A DNA stretch of 64,000 bases, taken from contig CM035354.1 of the NCBI GenBank assembly GCA_020137815.1, positions 2,887,342-2,951,341 of the forward strand. Direction: 5' to 3'. How positions within the stretch are numbered: position 1 is the first letter of the stretch; the number at the start of each line of letters is the position of its first letter. Of this stretch, positions 1-30,300 are shown one piece after another. The position numbers and the translations under genes were made by a program. The notes under the pieces are model-generated. The model was not told the origin of the DNA and ran no database searches. It worked only from the letters and a program-made list of their open reading frames with translations. This DNA is from Hormiphora californensis (taxonomy: Eukaryota > Ctenophora > Tentaculata > Cydippida > Pleurobrachiidae).

Positions 1-2626
1 TGGCCTACGGCCCCCCCGGGGTTTTTTTTGGAGGAGGAGAGGGGGAGAAGAGAAGAGGAAGAGAGGGGAAAAAGGAGGGGGGAAGAGAAGAAAAAGGAAA
101 GAAAAAGGAGGAGAGAAAGGGGGGGAAGGGAAAAACCCCGGGGGACGGGGTCTTCCCCTTTTATATCGGGGGGGGTTTTTAAAAGCTTAATCACCAATCC
201 TCCCATAAAAACTTCTTTTTCCCCCCTTTTTTTTTAACCCTCTGGGTACCCCTTTTGCAAGCGACTTTTTTTTTCCTTCCCCTTCCTACCCCCCCCTTTT
301 TTTCTTTCCCTTTTCGTAGGGGTCTTTTTTTTTCGGCCTTTTTGAAGGGGTTGGGTTTTTGTAGGAACTTGAACCTGAACGCCCCCCACCTTTTTTGGGG
401 GGTTTTAACTTTTAGGCCCCCTCCCCCCTCATCCCTTTTTTTTTGTTTTTTTTCTATTCTTCCCTTCCCCCCCCCCTCGCCTCTTTTTTTTTTTTTTTTT
501 TTCCCCACTTTTTTTCCTCTCTCTCTCTCTTCCTCCCCCTTTTCCCTCCCCTCCCCCTTCCTACCCTCCCCTTCACTAACTCCCTCCCCCCCGGACAGAT
601 CTCCAGGGCATACATTTTTAGCCCGTCTTCGCATAAAAATTTCAACTAACCATCATCATCTATCTTTTCCACCCTATTTTCCTAGGGGTTTTTTTTAAAA
701 AATGAATTTTTTAACCCCGCCAATCCCCTCCCCCCCCTCTCTCAGTCACGTCAAGTCTGAACTACCCCAATTTGTCGGTCTTTTCCATGTCGTCGTCTGT
801 AGGAAAGGACTTCAGTTGACTATAGTGGTTAATTGAGATTTTAACCATTTGCACCGCGACATCCGTCCTTTTTACCGTAGCCTGACTAATCACTGAGAGG
901 GAAAGGGGGAAAAGAGTGAGAGAGAAAAATATGTCACTTCTTTAAAGCACTTTTCCCCAATTTAACTTTTTTCCGTGGCCCCCTATTCCTCTCCTAGTTT
1001 TATCCTGCCCCCTACTCGTGGCATGCTAACCTGTGCTATCTCAATATACTCTATAAAGCACAAGTTTTCAAGTTCAGATGATCACGAATTATTGTTAGTG
1101 TGATCTTCTAGCTCTCTCTCTCTCACGAAGGAGTCAAGATTTATTGCTGATCACCATGCCCTCTTTTCAAGAAGCACTCGATCAGTTCAACTGCTTACAA
1201 ATTGTTATATCTAAAGATCCATTCTCTTCCCTTCTCTCCCCCTTTCCTCTCTCTCTCTTCCCCCTCCCCTCTCTTTTTCCCTCTCTCTCTCTCTCTCTCT
1301 CTTTTTTTTCTCTCTCTTTTCTTCTTCTTCCTCTCTCCCCTCTTCTCCCCTCCCCGGTTGGCTGTGCAATAAGTGGATATTGATCTAAAACACAAAAAAT
1401 AAACTGTGATAGCGAGAGTTGAATAAAAACGAAAAATCGGGGGGGTTAAAGAATGAGTGTTGGGGGTGTTTTTTTGCTACCATTTTGAATTTTTCCCAAA
1501 AAAAATTTTTTTGTAATAAGGAGTGGTTTTGGTTTTTAAGAAAGGTTTTTTAAATTCCAAATCCCTTCCTCTCCCCCTCTCTCTCTCTCCCCTCTTACTC
1601 TCTCTCCCCTCTTTCTCTTACCCTAACTAGGAGTCCTCGTGTCTTAATTGACACAGCTGTTCCAAAAGAGATCACGGGCTCTACAATCACCGGTCTATTT
1701 TCTAGCCAGAGAGGGAGTGAGGGATAGGGAGAGAGAGAGGGGGAAAGATAGGTAATTCGAAAACTTGATCACCTAATGCAGCTGTATAGTCATCAGTTTT
1801 CCTGTAATTACCAGTTCCTGATTCCGGGCTGATTCCCCTCCTAGATATAAGTAGTTGCTGTTTTGTTTTTGCCCTTTTGTGATCATTGTATCATGTATCC
1901 CTCTTGGAAGGAAGGTGCTTTTTCTCTCTCTCTCTCTCTTTCTGTGTCTCTCTTTTCTCTTAGTTCCTAATCTCACGTGACCAATATAGAGGGGTCAACC
2001 GATCGAGTAAGAGCTACAAAAATAGAGGGAGAGAGAGAGAGAGAGGAGGAGACAGAGAGAGGAATTGAGAGAAATTCAATCTTTTCCTCTCTTTTTCCCC
2101 ATTGGCGTGTGTGAGTGCTGTGTTGGGTCATGGTCCCGAAAACATCTAGCTGCCATTACAAGTCTTTTGAGTTTAATTAATATTGGTGAACTTGTGTGGT
2201 CAACTTATTGATTCAGTCTATTTGGCGGTATAGAGCTACTGCCGAGTTTTTATTTAACAACTACGACATCGATAAAAAAAGGGACCACTTTGTCTGACCA
2301 TTTAGTAGCTGACTATCATGGTATCGCCCCATATTATAGTAGTAACGGTTCTGTCCAATCTCTCCCTCTTTATAGCTCGTTTTTGTGTTTATGCTGTGAT
2401 ATTCAAATAATGATCAGTATTCAGTTACGCAACCTTTTATCTAAGATATCGGCTTGACATCCCTGATTATATTCTACGCAGTGATCCACACTCCATATTG
2501 TTTCATTATAGTTTGAAATATTTGGATATTGTTTGAAATATAGTTTGAAATGGATAGTTGTCCTGATTACTGAATTCACATGTGATATATTCACACTGCA
2601 CGTACTGAATTGTTTTAGGTTTCGAA
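1..2626. other. Low-complexity region, no gene seen
   Basis: The first 2.6 kb is dominated by purine-only and pyrimidine-only stretches, long C or G runs and (GA)n/(CT)n tracts, for example 30-130, 430-590, 1215-1355 and 2025-2095. Every long open frame here is a Lys/Arg/Glu-rich or Ser/Leu/Pro-rich translation of this simple sequence and has no domain-like character. Normal-complexity sequence resumes at about 2100. I see no exon, RNA gene or transposon. The many homopolymers would also suit poor consensus sequence. Confidence 0.7.
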
Positions 2627-20965
<18,339 letters not shown>

Positions 20966-20966
20966 A

Positions 20967-20972
20967 AATAAA
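20967..20972 (+). terminator. AATAAA polyadenylation signal of the Kelch-like gene
   Basis: A canonical hexamer lies 2 nt after the TGA stop. This implies a very short 3' UTR if used. Confidence 0.5.
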
Positions 20973-21018
20973 TAGGTGTACTATAACTGTGCTGGTTAGC
21001 GAGAAAAACGATAGACAA

Positions 21019-21165
<147 letters not shown>

Positions 21166-21375
21166 AGGCGTAACTAGTTTGTTTCTTTGCGTGTGTGTCT
21201 GTATGCCGTACTGCGTCTGTACGTATGTATGTTTTAATTTTTAAAACATATTATATTCTACAATTTACTTTTCCTTTGTTGATTAAATACAATTATATAG
21301 ACACGAAATATATATTGTTGGATGAGTATTTCTCCACCGTAAACAGATATTGTGTTTTCAATTGTATTTGGGATC

Positions 21376-24300
21376 ATGGTGGATACTGGCGGAAGTCTGT
21401 CGCCATGGCAACAGAATGCTTGTTTGGATTCAGTTCCCAAAACTGCTGATGATGATGAGGTCGACATTCCTTTACCAACAAGGTGAGCTGCTCGATATAC
21501 TGTTCATAACCATGTACTGTCTTAGTCTATAAGCCCGATACTGTCTTGTTGAATAAGGGGCTGTCTGCCGTCTGGCGCCGCGACCCCATCTGAGCGCACC
21601 GTCGAATCAAATGGGGCGCCGCCATACAGGTAAAGGGTAAGGTGTGTGTGTGTGCGTGTGCGTGTGGGGTAAGGTCCTTTGCCCCTCACTCAACAAATAC
21701 TACTGCCCATGATACTACATTCTAACCCGGTCGCTCAAAGTCAAAAGTCAAGGTCCAGGTCTCTCCCAATCATTGGGTATCTGTCAGGCCAATGCTCTGA
21801 CCACAGTTCTCGCGCACTCCGAGAATGGGTCAGGCCAATGCTCTGACAGTTGGGTATGCCTGCGGTGCTTATCTCCGATTGAAGTCCGAAGCCACTCCGT
21901 GCCGAAGTACTAAACTTGCAGTCTGGGGACCAGCCCTACGTGCAAGGGAGTGTGACTTTCCAGCAGTTGCTGTACCAATTTATAGCTCGGTCAACTAGAC
22001 GGTCCCGAACCCGAGACCTTCTGCATGGGAGGCGAGTGTGTTACCAGTGGTGTGATTGGGGAACTAGGCTTGGCATTATTTTGGCATTATTTTAGCATTA
22101 TTTTCTCTAAAAGCACTGGAAATTAGATTCGCATATTCGTGGGTTTTTGACACTGGGGTTACCACTACACCACCCAGCCGCTTGTAGTGGGAAAACGGTA
22201 ATGGAAAACGGAGATACAGTAAGACGACGCGCAACCGTGGCCAATCAGGGTGCTAGTACGTGCTGAACAAATGGACTTTTTGCCGCACGTTATGCAAAGT
22301 GTGCGTCTCATTACTGTATTTCCATTACGGTAATATGCGACTACAAGCAGCACTGATAGGATCAGTATTGGTGGAGATCCAACCCCTTACTCAACAAGTA
22401 AGATGAGTAATGGATTGGGGCGTTAGTTAGTCACTGCATCTAACACTTAGCAGGCGGGGTTTAGCTGTCTAGCGCCGCAGATTTAACAAGCCAATGCTCT
22501 GCTGTCAGAGCATTGGCCTGACCCATTCTCGTTTCTCTCAAATTTGGAGCGCGTGAGAACTGTGGTCAGAGCGAGAACTGTGGTCAGAGCGAGAACTGTG
22601 GTCAGAGCATTGGCCTGACAGATGCTCTGACCAGAGTTCTCGTTCGCTCCCTGCCTGGCGCCGCGCGACCCTATCTGAGAGCACTGTTGAATCAAAACGG
22701 GGTCTGACGGCGCCAGAAAGTCCCAGAATCTCAGACCTGGCGCGACCCCCGCACACAGGTGTCGGTTCCGCCCCAAAAAGGGTTGTTCCTTTCAAGGGAT
22801 GTTACACGCGATCCACTGGACCGATTTGCTACTACATACAAATTGGTTCTAATATACTGGAAAATACCCGAGAATTTTGTCTGTCAACAAGAAGTGGGTC
22901 AAAATTGACACTGAAGTCAAATCTATAATCTGACTTCCGAGAGTTTCTGCATCACTCCCATGCGGTTGGGAGATATGTTAATGCAATTAGCTTTGATGCT
23001 GGGTATTTTCCACTTTCCAGTACTATCTGATGTATATACTCACAAGTATGATGTATGATGTATACTCACAAGGCCTCAACCTATCTCCCAATATCTTCAG
23101 ACTCAGTCTAAACCTCTTGGGAGTGGTACAAAAACTCTCGGAAGCCAGATTATAGATTTGACTTCAGTGTCAATTTTGACCCACTTCCTGTTGACAGACA
23201 AACTTCTCGGGTATTTTCCAGTATATTAGGACCAATTTGTAGTCTTTTGCGACAAACCGGATGACAAATCAGTGGATCGCGTGCAAGATCTCTTGAAAGT
23301 CACGACCCTTTTTTAGGGGGCGGAGCCTACACCTGTATGCGGGGGTGGCGCCAGGTGTCTATATGTCACCAAGTCCTTCTTAAACTAGGAAGTCGGTATA
23401 TAGACTTTTTAGGTGGTCTAGATATTGAAATAATTCACGACGTAGCTGCAGGCAAAGGCCCGAGACTAAATAGTTTTTTTTCCGCCAAATTATATCAGAT
23501 CACTATTTTCTGACCAATGAAGTAAATCACTGCTATATTATGTTCCTTACCGATACTCAACAGCAAGCTATATCCCGTGACTAGAGCAGACTAAAAAAAC
23601 ATATCGAACAATTCTTTTCACAACGAAATAATAATACAGCCACAGTTTACTGTCAGCTTGAGCACTTTTTGCCGGAAACCAGTTGGATCCTAGATGGAAC
23701 AATTATTTTCCAAAAAGAAAGAGCAATTATTTTTTGAGTTTTAAAATACTGCTTCGGTAATGATTCGTACAGGTTCCCGCGGAATATTGATCCTGCATAA
23801 TTCATTGTTTCTTTCATGTTTGTTTTTCTCGCAATCTCTCCGCGTCGTAAATGTCACCAAAGGCTTTGTTGGGCCACTCTGTGAGACGAAGAAACTCTGT
23901 AAGAGCATTGGCCTGACAGACGAAATCCCTGCAATACCCCTTGCACCTCGGCTGGTTCATGTTTTTTGTTGTATTGTTCATACTACTGGAAGCATTTCGA
24001 GCCGACTGAGGACGGGGGTCCTTGTTTCACCTGCTTTCACCATGGGTATTTTGCCTAGCTTATGCTTATTTTTTCTGGTTCTGTAATACTGCTCATGGCG
24101 AGGTTTTTAAAGGTGTTAACAGCATTTTTTGAGTGAAGCACGAGTGGGATTTTTTGTTTAAGCACGAGTGTTGCAGTTTTAGTAATTATACGGACACTTT
24201 TCTACCATCTAATTTGGACATTTTCAACCATTATCAGTCTGTTATATCATCTGGAAATTTATGTGAGCCGGGAGTGTTTAATTCAGTATAACCAGTGTGA

Positions 24301-27300
24301 TACTAATATGTTTAGATTATATTCCTGAAGTAACCGCTCAGATCGCCTCTCAGTGTCAGGGTTAGCTATGCTACCCTGGCCAGCTGTGAGGTAAGGGCGG
24401 CATACAAGTATCTTTATTATTATTATTATTATTACTATTATTATTTTTGTGCTTTTTAGTGGTAGATGAGAAGAACTATAAACCCTTGAAGGAGTCTCTT
24501 TAGTCTTCTACCATCCCATTTAGTGGACAGACATCCTAAACTCTGCCACCATATATTCACTTGTTGAGTGGGAATTAGGATCTGGTACACTAAGTCGGAA
24601 CCTCCTATGCTATGATAACAACATAGAGATAACATCGACTGCAGAATAGCAGTAGAGCTTAAACAAGGCCGGGGAAAGGAAACTCTATGTTTCCAACCCT
24701 TAATCTCAACCAATGGAGACGGCCTCCAAGGAGAAGAAGCAGTAGAGCATGGTTTGTACAATAAGCGTCATTTCACCTCTACTTCAGTATATATTGTATA
24801 GGACGGTGTGTAATTGTTTCCTGTTTTTACCTGTAGGCCTATAACACTGCACTAGTCGTATAGGTGTTCCGATATTGTTCAGTGTAGTTATACATAGTAC
24901 CTATACTCGCATCTTCTGCTGCACATAGTACCTATACTCGCATCTTCTGCTGCACATAGTACCTATACTCGCATCTTCTGCTGCACATAGTACCTATACT
25001 CGCATCTTCTGCTGCACATAGTACCTATAATACTCGCATCTTCTGCTGCACATAGTACCTATACTCGCATCTTCTGCTGCACATAGTACCTATACTCGCA
25101 TCTTCTGCTGCACATAGTACCTATACTCGCATCTTCTGCTACACATAGTACCTATACTCGCATCTTCTGCTGCACATAGTACCTATACTCGCATCTTCTG
25201 CTGCACATGTTCCTATACTCGCATCTTCTGCTGCACATGTTCCTATACTCGCATCTTCTGCTGCACATGTTCCTATACTCGCATCTTCTGCTGCACATGT
25301 TCCTATACTCGCATCTTCTGCTGCACATAGTACCTATACTCGCATCTTCTGCTGCACATGTTCCTACTGCGGGGGTATTGGAAATAATATGAGCTGCTGT
25401 TAAACAAACACTATCTGCAGTTGTTTGGTTTGGTTTTCACATAGTAGATGGGACTGTAAACAGTACTCACACGGCCAAGCTTCGACCGTGCGAAACACCA
25501 CCATAGCTGTACCTACATGGGCATCCTTTAGAAGTCGCCACCCTTTGCAACTTAGCTGTGTTGTTTTACTTTGATTCAGTTGTTACACACTCTTTCTGGT
25601 GTGCCTCGACACGACACACACATTGATGAGTAACACGTATACTCTGTCAGGCCAATGCTCTGACCACAGTTCTCGCGCGCTCCGCGAGAGAAACGAGAAT
25701 GGGTCAGGCCAATGCTCTGAAAGGAGAGAAACGAGAATGGGTCAGGCCAATGCTCTGACAGGAGAGAAACGAGAATGGGTCAGGCCAATGCTCTGACAGT
25801 CTGACAGGGTATACTCAACAGCATCCGTTAGGGATCAGGAACCGACCGAATCAGGAAATACTGGTCCCTGATTGGCTGAACCAATCACGTGACCTAAATA
25901 ACGCGTTCTGATTGGTTGTTTACTTGTTTCGGTCGGTTCCTGTTAGGAATCTGTCGTATTGTTGCTACATTATTTGCCTAGCTCGACCCTCTTTTCGGGA
26001 GAAATGTAAACGATGGGTTAGAACAACAGATTGTTGGGTAATGGGTGTGATTTATAGCAACAGATCTATCAATTAAATCAACAGATCTCTACCAATTAAA
26101 TCTACCGACCTATAATGTAGTGATAAAACGAGATATGGCGAGGAGACTTAGTATGGCAGTGACACAGCGGTTCCTGAATAGACCCGGAGGGAATATGTCA
26201 AATGTGCCACTGTGAGTAGTACCATCATGCCAATAGGGTCAGGCCAATGCTCTGACAGTACCATATCATGGTTCTGGCCAATACCAATAGGGTCAGGCCA
26301 ATGCTCTGACAGTACCATACCATGGTTCTGGCCAATGCCAATTATAGGGTCAGGCCAATGCTCTGACAGTACCATATCATGGTTCTGGCCAATACCAATA
26401 GGGTCAGGCCAATGCTCTGACAGTACCATCACATGGTTCTGGCCAATGCCAATAGGGTCAGGCCAATGCTCTGACAGTACCATATCTGAGTATGGCAGTG
26501 ACTCAGCGGTTCCTGAATAGACCCGGAGGAAATATGTCAAATGTGCCACTGTGAGTATAGTACCATATCATGGCCAATGCCAATAGGGCCAGGCCAATGT
26601 GCCACTGTGAGTAGTATACCATCATGGTTCTGGCCAATACCAATAGGGTCAGGCCAATGCTCTGACAGTACCATCATGGTTCTGGGTTGAGACGCGTAGA
26701 GTGCAGTTCCTATCTCTGGGATAAAATACCTAGCTGGGTATAGAGCCGGAAAAAGTAGCATTGATCAACCCTTTTATGCATATATTCAGCATGATCAGCC
26801 CGTATTCGATTCCCAAAACTTATATCACACACCTATCACACACGTATATCACACACGTATATGTAATGTTCTCACGCACAATTTCCAGAAGAAGACAACA
26901 AGTGAAATTGTCCTAACTCGATATTTGAAAGTTACAATACTAGGCGTAGACACACACACACACGCAACGTGTATTAACATGGTGGTATATTGGGAGTCAA
27001 GTTATTTTTGTTGCATTATGTACTTGAACAATACTAATACTGAGTATACTGAACAGTTCAGTATATACGTCCTTGCAAATACAACTTTATACTTTATACC
27101 ACAAATGGGTCTTTATCTCTCTACGAAGTACAATGTTTGTTTGTCTCTAGCTACATTTCTCTCTATACTATGTGGAAAATGACTAAAGCGGATCGAGGCC
27201 CGCCGCACAATTCGAGCCGTGATGTGATCCTTACAGTGCAAGCTGACATCACGGCCCAAATTGTACAAGTTGCACATTCAGGACCGCCCTATGCATGGTT

Positions 27301-30300
27301 CACGACCCAAAACCAGTCCCTGCCGCACACATTGGCCGCAGCATAAAATCACGTGCTTTTCCTGTTTGATTATAGGCTCCCGAAAGTACCGGTAACGTGC
27401 ATAACGGTCCGCCTTATTCATTTTCCAGGGACTATATAGCTGCCATGTCATACGTATCATTATTCAATCGAATGTTTTGATAGTCCGAATGTTTCCGTGT
27501 CACTTTCCCGTCATAGTGTCGAATTTTAAAAATCATGTTTATGTAGATTGGTATTAGGTAGGATTAGGAAACACGCGTTACCTAGCAACCCCCATGTCGT
27601 CTCCATGGTAACAACATGGGGACCATGGGGGCTACTATTACTATTATAGGTGTGAGTCATTTATCGTTCTACACTTTACCAATACGCACCCTGTTTAATG
27701 TTATACTGATTTGAGAATCTAATTACTTTTGTCCGAATTTCTCATCTGGTCATTACTAAATGGGATTTTGCAGTTGGTTTTTAATGCACCCATAATTCGT
27801 TTGACAAACTGCCATTAGTGTGCTGCCATTTGTGTGCATGTCTACTTTTTTACTGCACCATACAGCTCTACATGAAAAGGTAACAATGGACCTCTCTGTC
27901 AGGTCAACATAGCTCTTGAACTTATTGAATCGTCATACAATTTCCTATTAAATCTGGGAAAACAGTTATTTTGTTCAAAACTAGGGCGCAGGGAAACAGG
28001 TTGAGCAAGAAAACAGTACAGTTATATAGGATTCAGAATAGCTTATTTGGGCTGTTTAGTACCAGTTATAGTTGCTATAAGCGGATTACCATGTGAATTG
28101 TGATCCAGAAAGAAGAGTCCGGGGAATTTCACTAGCGTAATCGGTTCCCCTCATGACAGATTGCATGTGCTTTATCATACGAGATCGGCAGTGTGGGCGT
28201 CGCTACAGTCCTACTTACTATTTAATCCCCCTAGATACTATTTAATCCTCCTAATTACTATTTACCCCCCCCCCCCCCTAATTAACCTCTACCCCCCCCC
28301 CCCACAGCCCGAGTAGTCTGGACACCAAGAAGAGGGATGTATTTCTCAGACCAGGCCGAGATATCACCCCCTAATTACTATCTAACCCCCTAATTACCCC
28401 CTAATTAACCCCTCCCCCCCCCACAGCCCGAGTAGTCTGGACACCAAGAAGAGAGATGTGTTCTCAGACCAGGCCGAAATATCACCCCCTAATTACTATC
28501 TAACCAGTAACCCCCTAATTACCCCCTAATTAACCCCTCCCCCCCCACAGCCCGAGTAGTCTGGACACCAAGAAGAGAGATGTGTTCTCAGACCAGGCCG
28601 AGATATCACCCCCTAATTACTATCTAACCCCCTAATTAACCCCTAATTAACCCCTCCCCCCACAGCCCGAGTAGTCTGGACACCAAGAAGAGGGATGTGT
28701 TCTCAGACCAGGCCGAAATATCACCCCCTAATCACTATCTAACCCCCTAATTAACCCCTAATTAACCCCCTCCCCCTCCCCCCACAGCCCGAGTAGTCTG
28801 GACACCAATAAGAGGGATGTGTTCTCAGACCAGGCCGAGATATCACCCCCTAATTAATATCTAACCCCCTAATTAACCCCTAATTACCCCCTAATTAACC
28901 CCTCCCCCCACAGCCCGAGTAGTCTGGACACCAAGAAGAGGGATGTGTTCTCAGACCAGGCCGAGATATCACCGTGGAACGCTGTGTCAGTTCGAAGGGA
29001 TGGGAAACAACATAAGTTCACCAGGAAGTCCAGGTGGCGCTACCTGATGGGCACCATGCCAGAGCTACAGACATCCATACAGCGATACCCTATACTACTA
29101 GGTAAGTTAACTGACATCCATACAGCGATACCCTATACTACTAGGTAAGTTAACTGACATCCATACAGCGATACCCTATACTACTAGGTAAGTTAACTGA
29201 CATCCATACAGCGATACCCTATACTACTAGGTAAGTTAACTGGCATCCATACAGCGATACCCTATACTACTAGGTAAGTTAACTGACATCCATACAGCGA
29301 TACCCTATACTACTAGGTAAGTTAACTGACATCCATACAGCGATACCCTATACTACTAGGTAAGTTAACTGACATCCATACAGCGATACCCTATACTACT
29401 AGGTAAGTTAACTGACATCCATACAGCGATACCCTATACTACTAGGTAAGTTAACTGACATCCATACAGCGATACCCTATACTACTAGGTAAGTTAACTG
29501 ACATCCATACAGCGATACCCTATACTACTAGGTAAGTTAACTGACATCCATACAGCGATACCCTATACTACTAGGTAAGTTAACTGACAGATCCATACAG
29601 CGATACCCTATACTACTAGGTAAGTTAACTGACATCCATACAGCGATACCCTATACTACTAGGTAAGTTAACAGACATCCATACAGCGATACCCTATACT
29701 ACTAGGTAAGTTAACTGACATCCATACAGCGATACCCTATACTACTAGGTAAGTTAACTGACATCCATACAGCGATACCCTATACTACTAGGTAAGTTAA
29801 CTGGTTGTGTCATCATGAGAAACCGAGTGCTATAATCCCATACTCAACCCCAATTACTCAACAATTATAGCTGGTATATACCAACTGTAGACAGTGATGG
29901 AAAAATGATGCATGATTTTGAGTTGTCCGTCATCATAAAAATAACAATCATCACCTCCCTCCCAGTGTTGGTTGGCTTTTTCCGTGCCCTGGGCCTCTGG
30001 ATGGGTGTAAGTAACCCCTTTCTGGGGCTGTGTGTGTTGCTTGCCAGCGCCCTGGACACGTGGTATAATGTGTTATACATGTGCTGGAGTGTGGTTTGGT
30101 TCATGTTGTGGAGCTGGTTGTTCGGGGTGCAGAAGGAGCTGATATACAATGGGCTATACCCCAGCCAAGGTAAATAATATTGGGGAAATGAGCCATTCGA
30201 ATTAAATTCAACTGTGGTGGCAATGCCACAGCCCTAAAAGTCACCGTGTTTTCTTGAATAATATGATCTACGGAACAGAGCCACACAAGGGGTATATCCC

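Larger units (their letters stand above)
21483..28913. other. Intron 1 / gene-poor stretch rich in mobile repeats
   Basis: If the first exon is right, this is a 7.4-kb intron. It contains the 169-bp MITE at 22180, a foldback at 22736-23355, a minisatellite at 24890-25370, the 109-bp MITE at 25836, 17-bp TCAGGCCAATGCTCTGA clusters and a TIR element near 27171. The 108-codon frame at 23760-24086 has no supporting splice sites or domain and is probably chance. Confidence 0.6.

Noticed and set aside
23760-24086. 108-codon frame with a hydrophobic stretch
   Set aside because: No homology recognised, contains the 17-bp repeat word, and lies in repeat-rich sequence without splice support.
26148-26549. 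133-codon open frame on the minus strand
   Set aside because: It runs through the TCAGGCCAATGCTCTGA minisatellite; both strands are open because the unit length is near a multiple of three.
28190-29800. CRISPR-like array
   Set aside because: Units are tandem with no variable spacers, they include splice sites, and the genome is animal.
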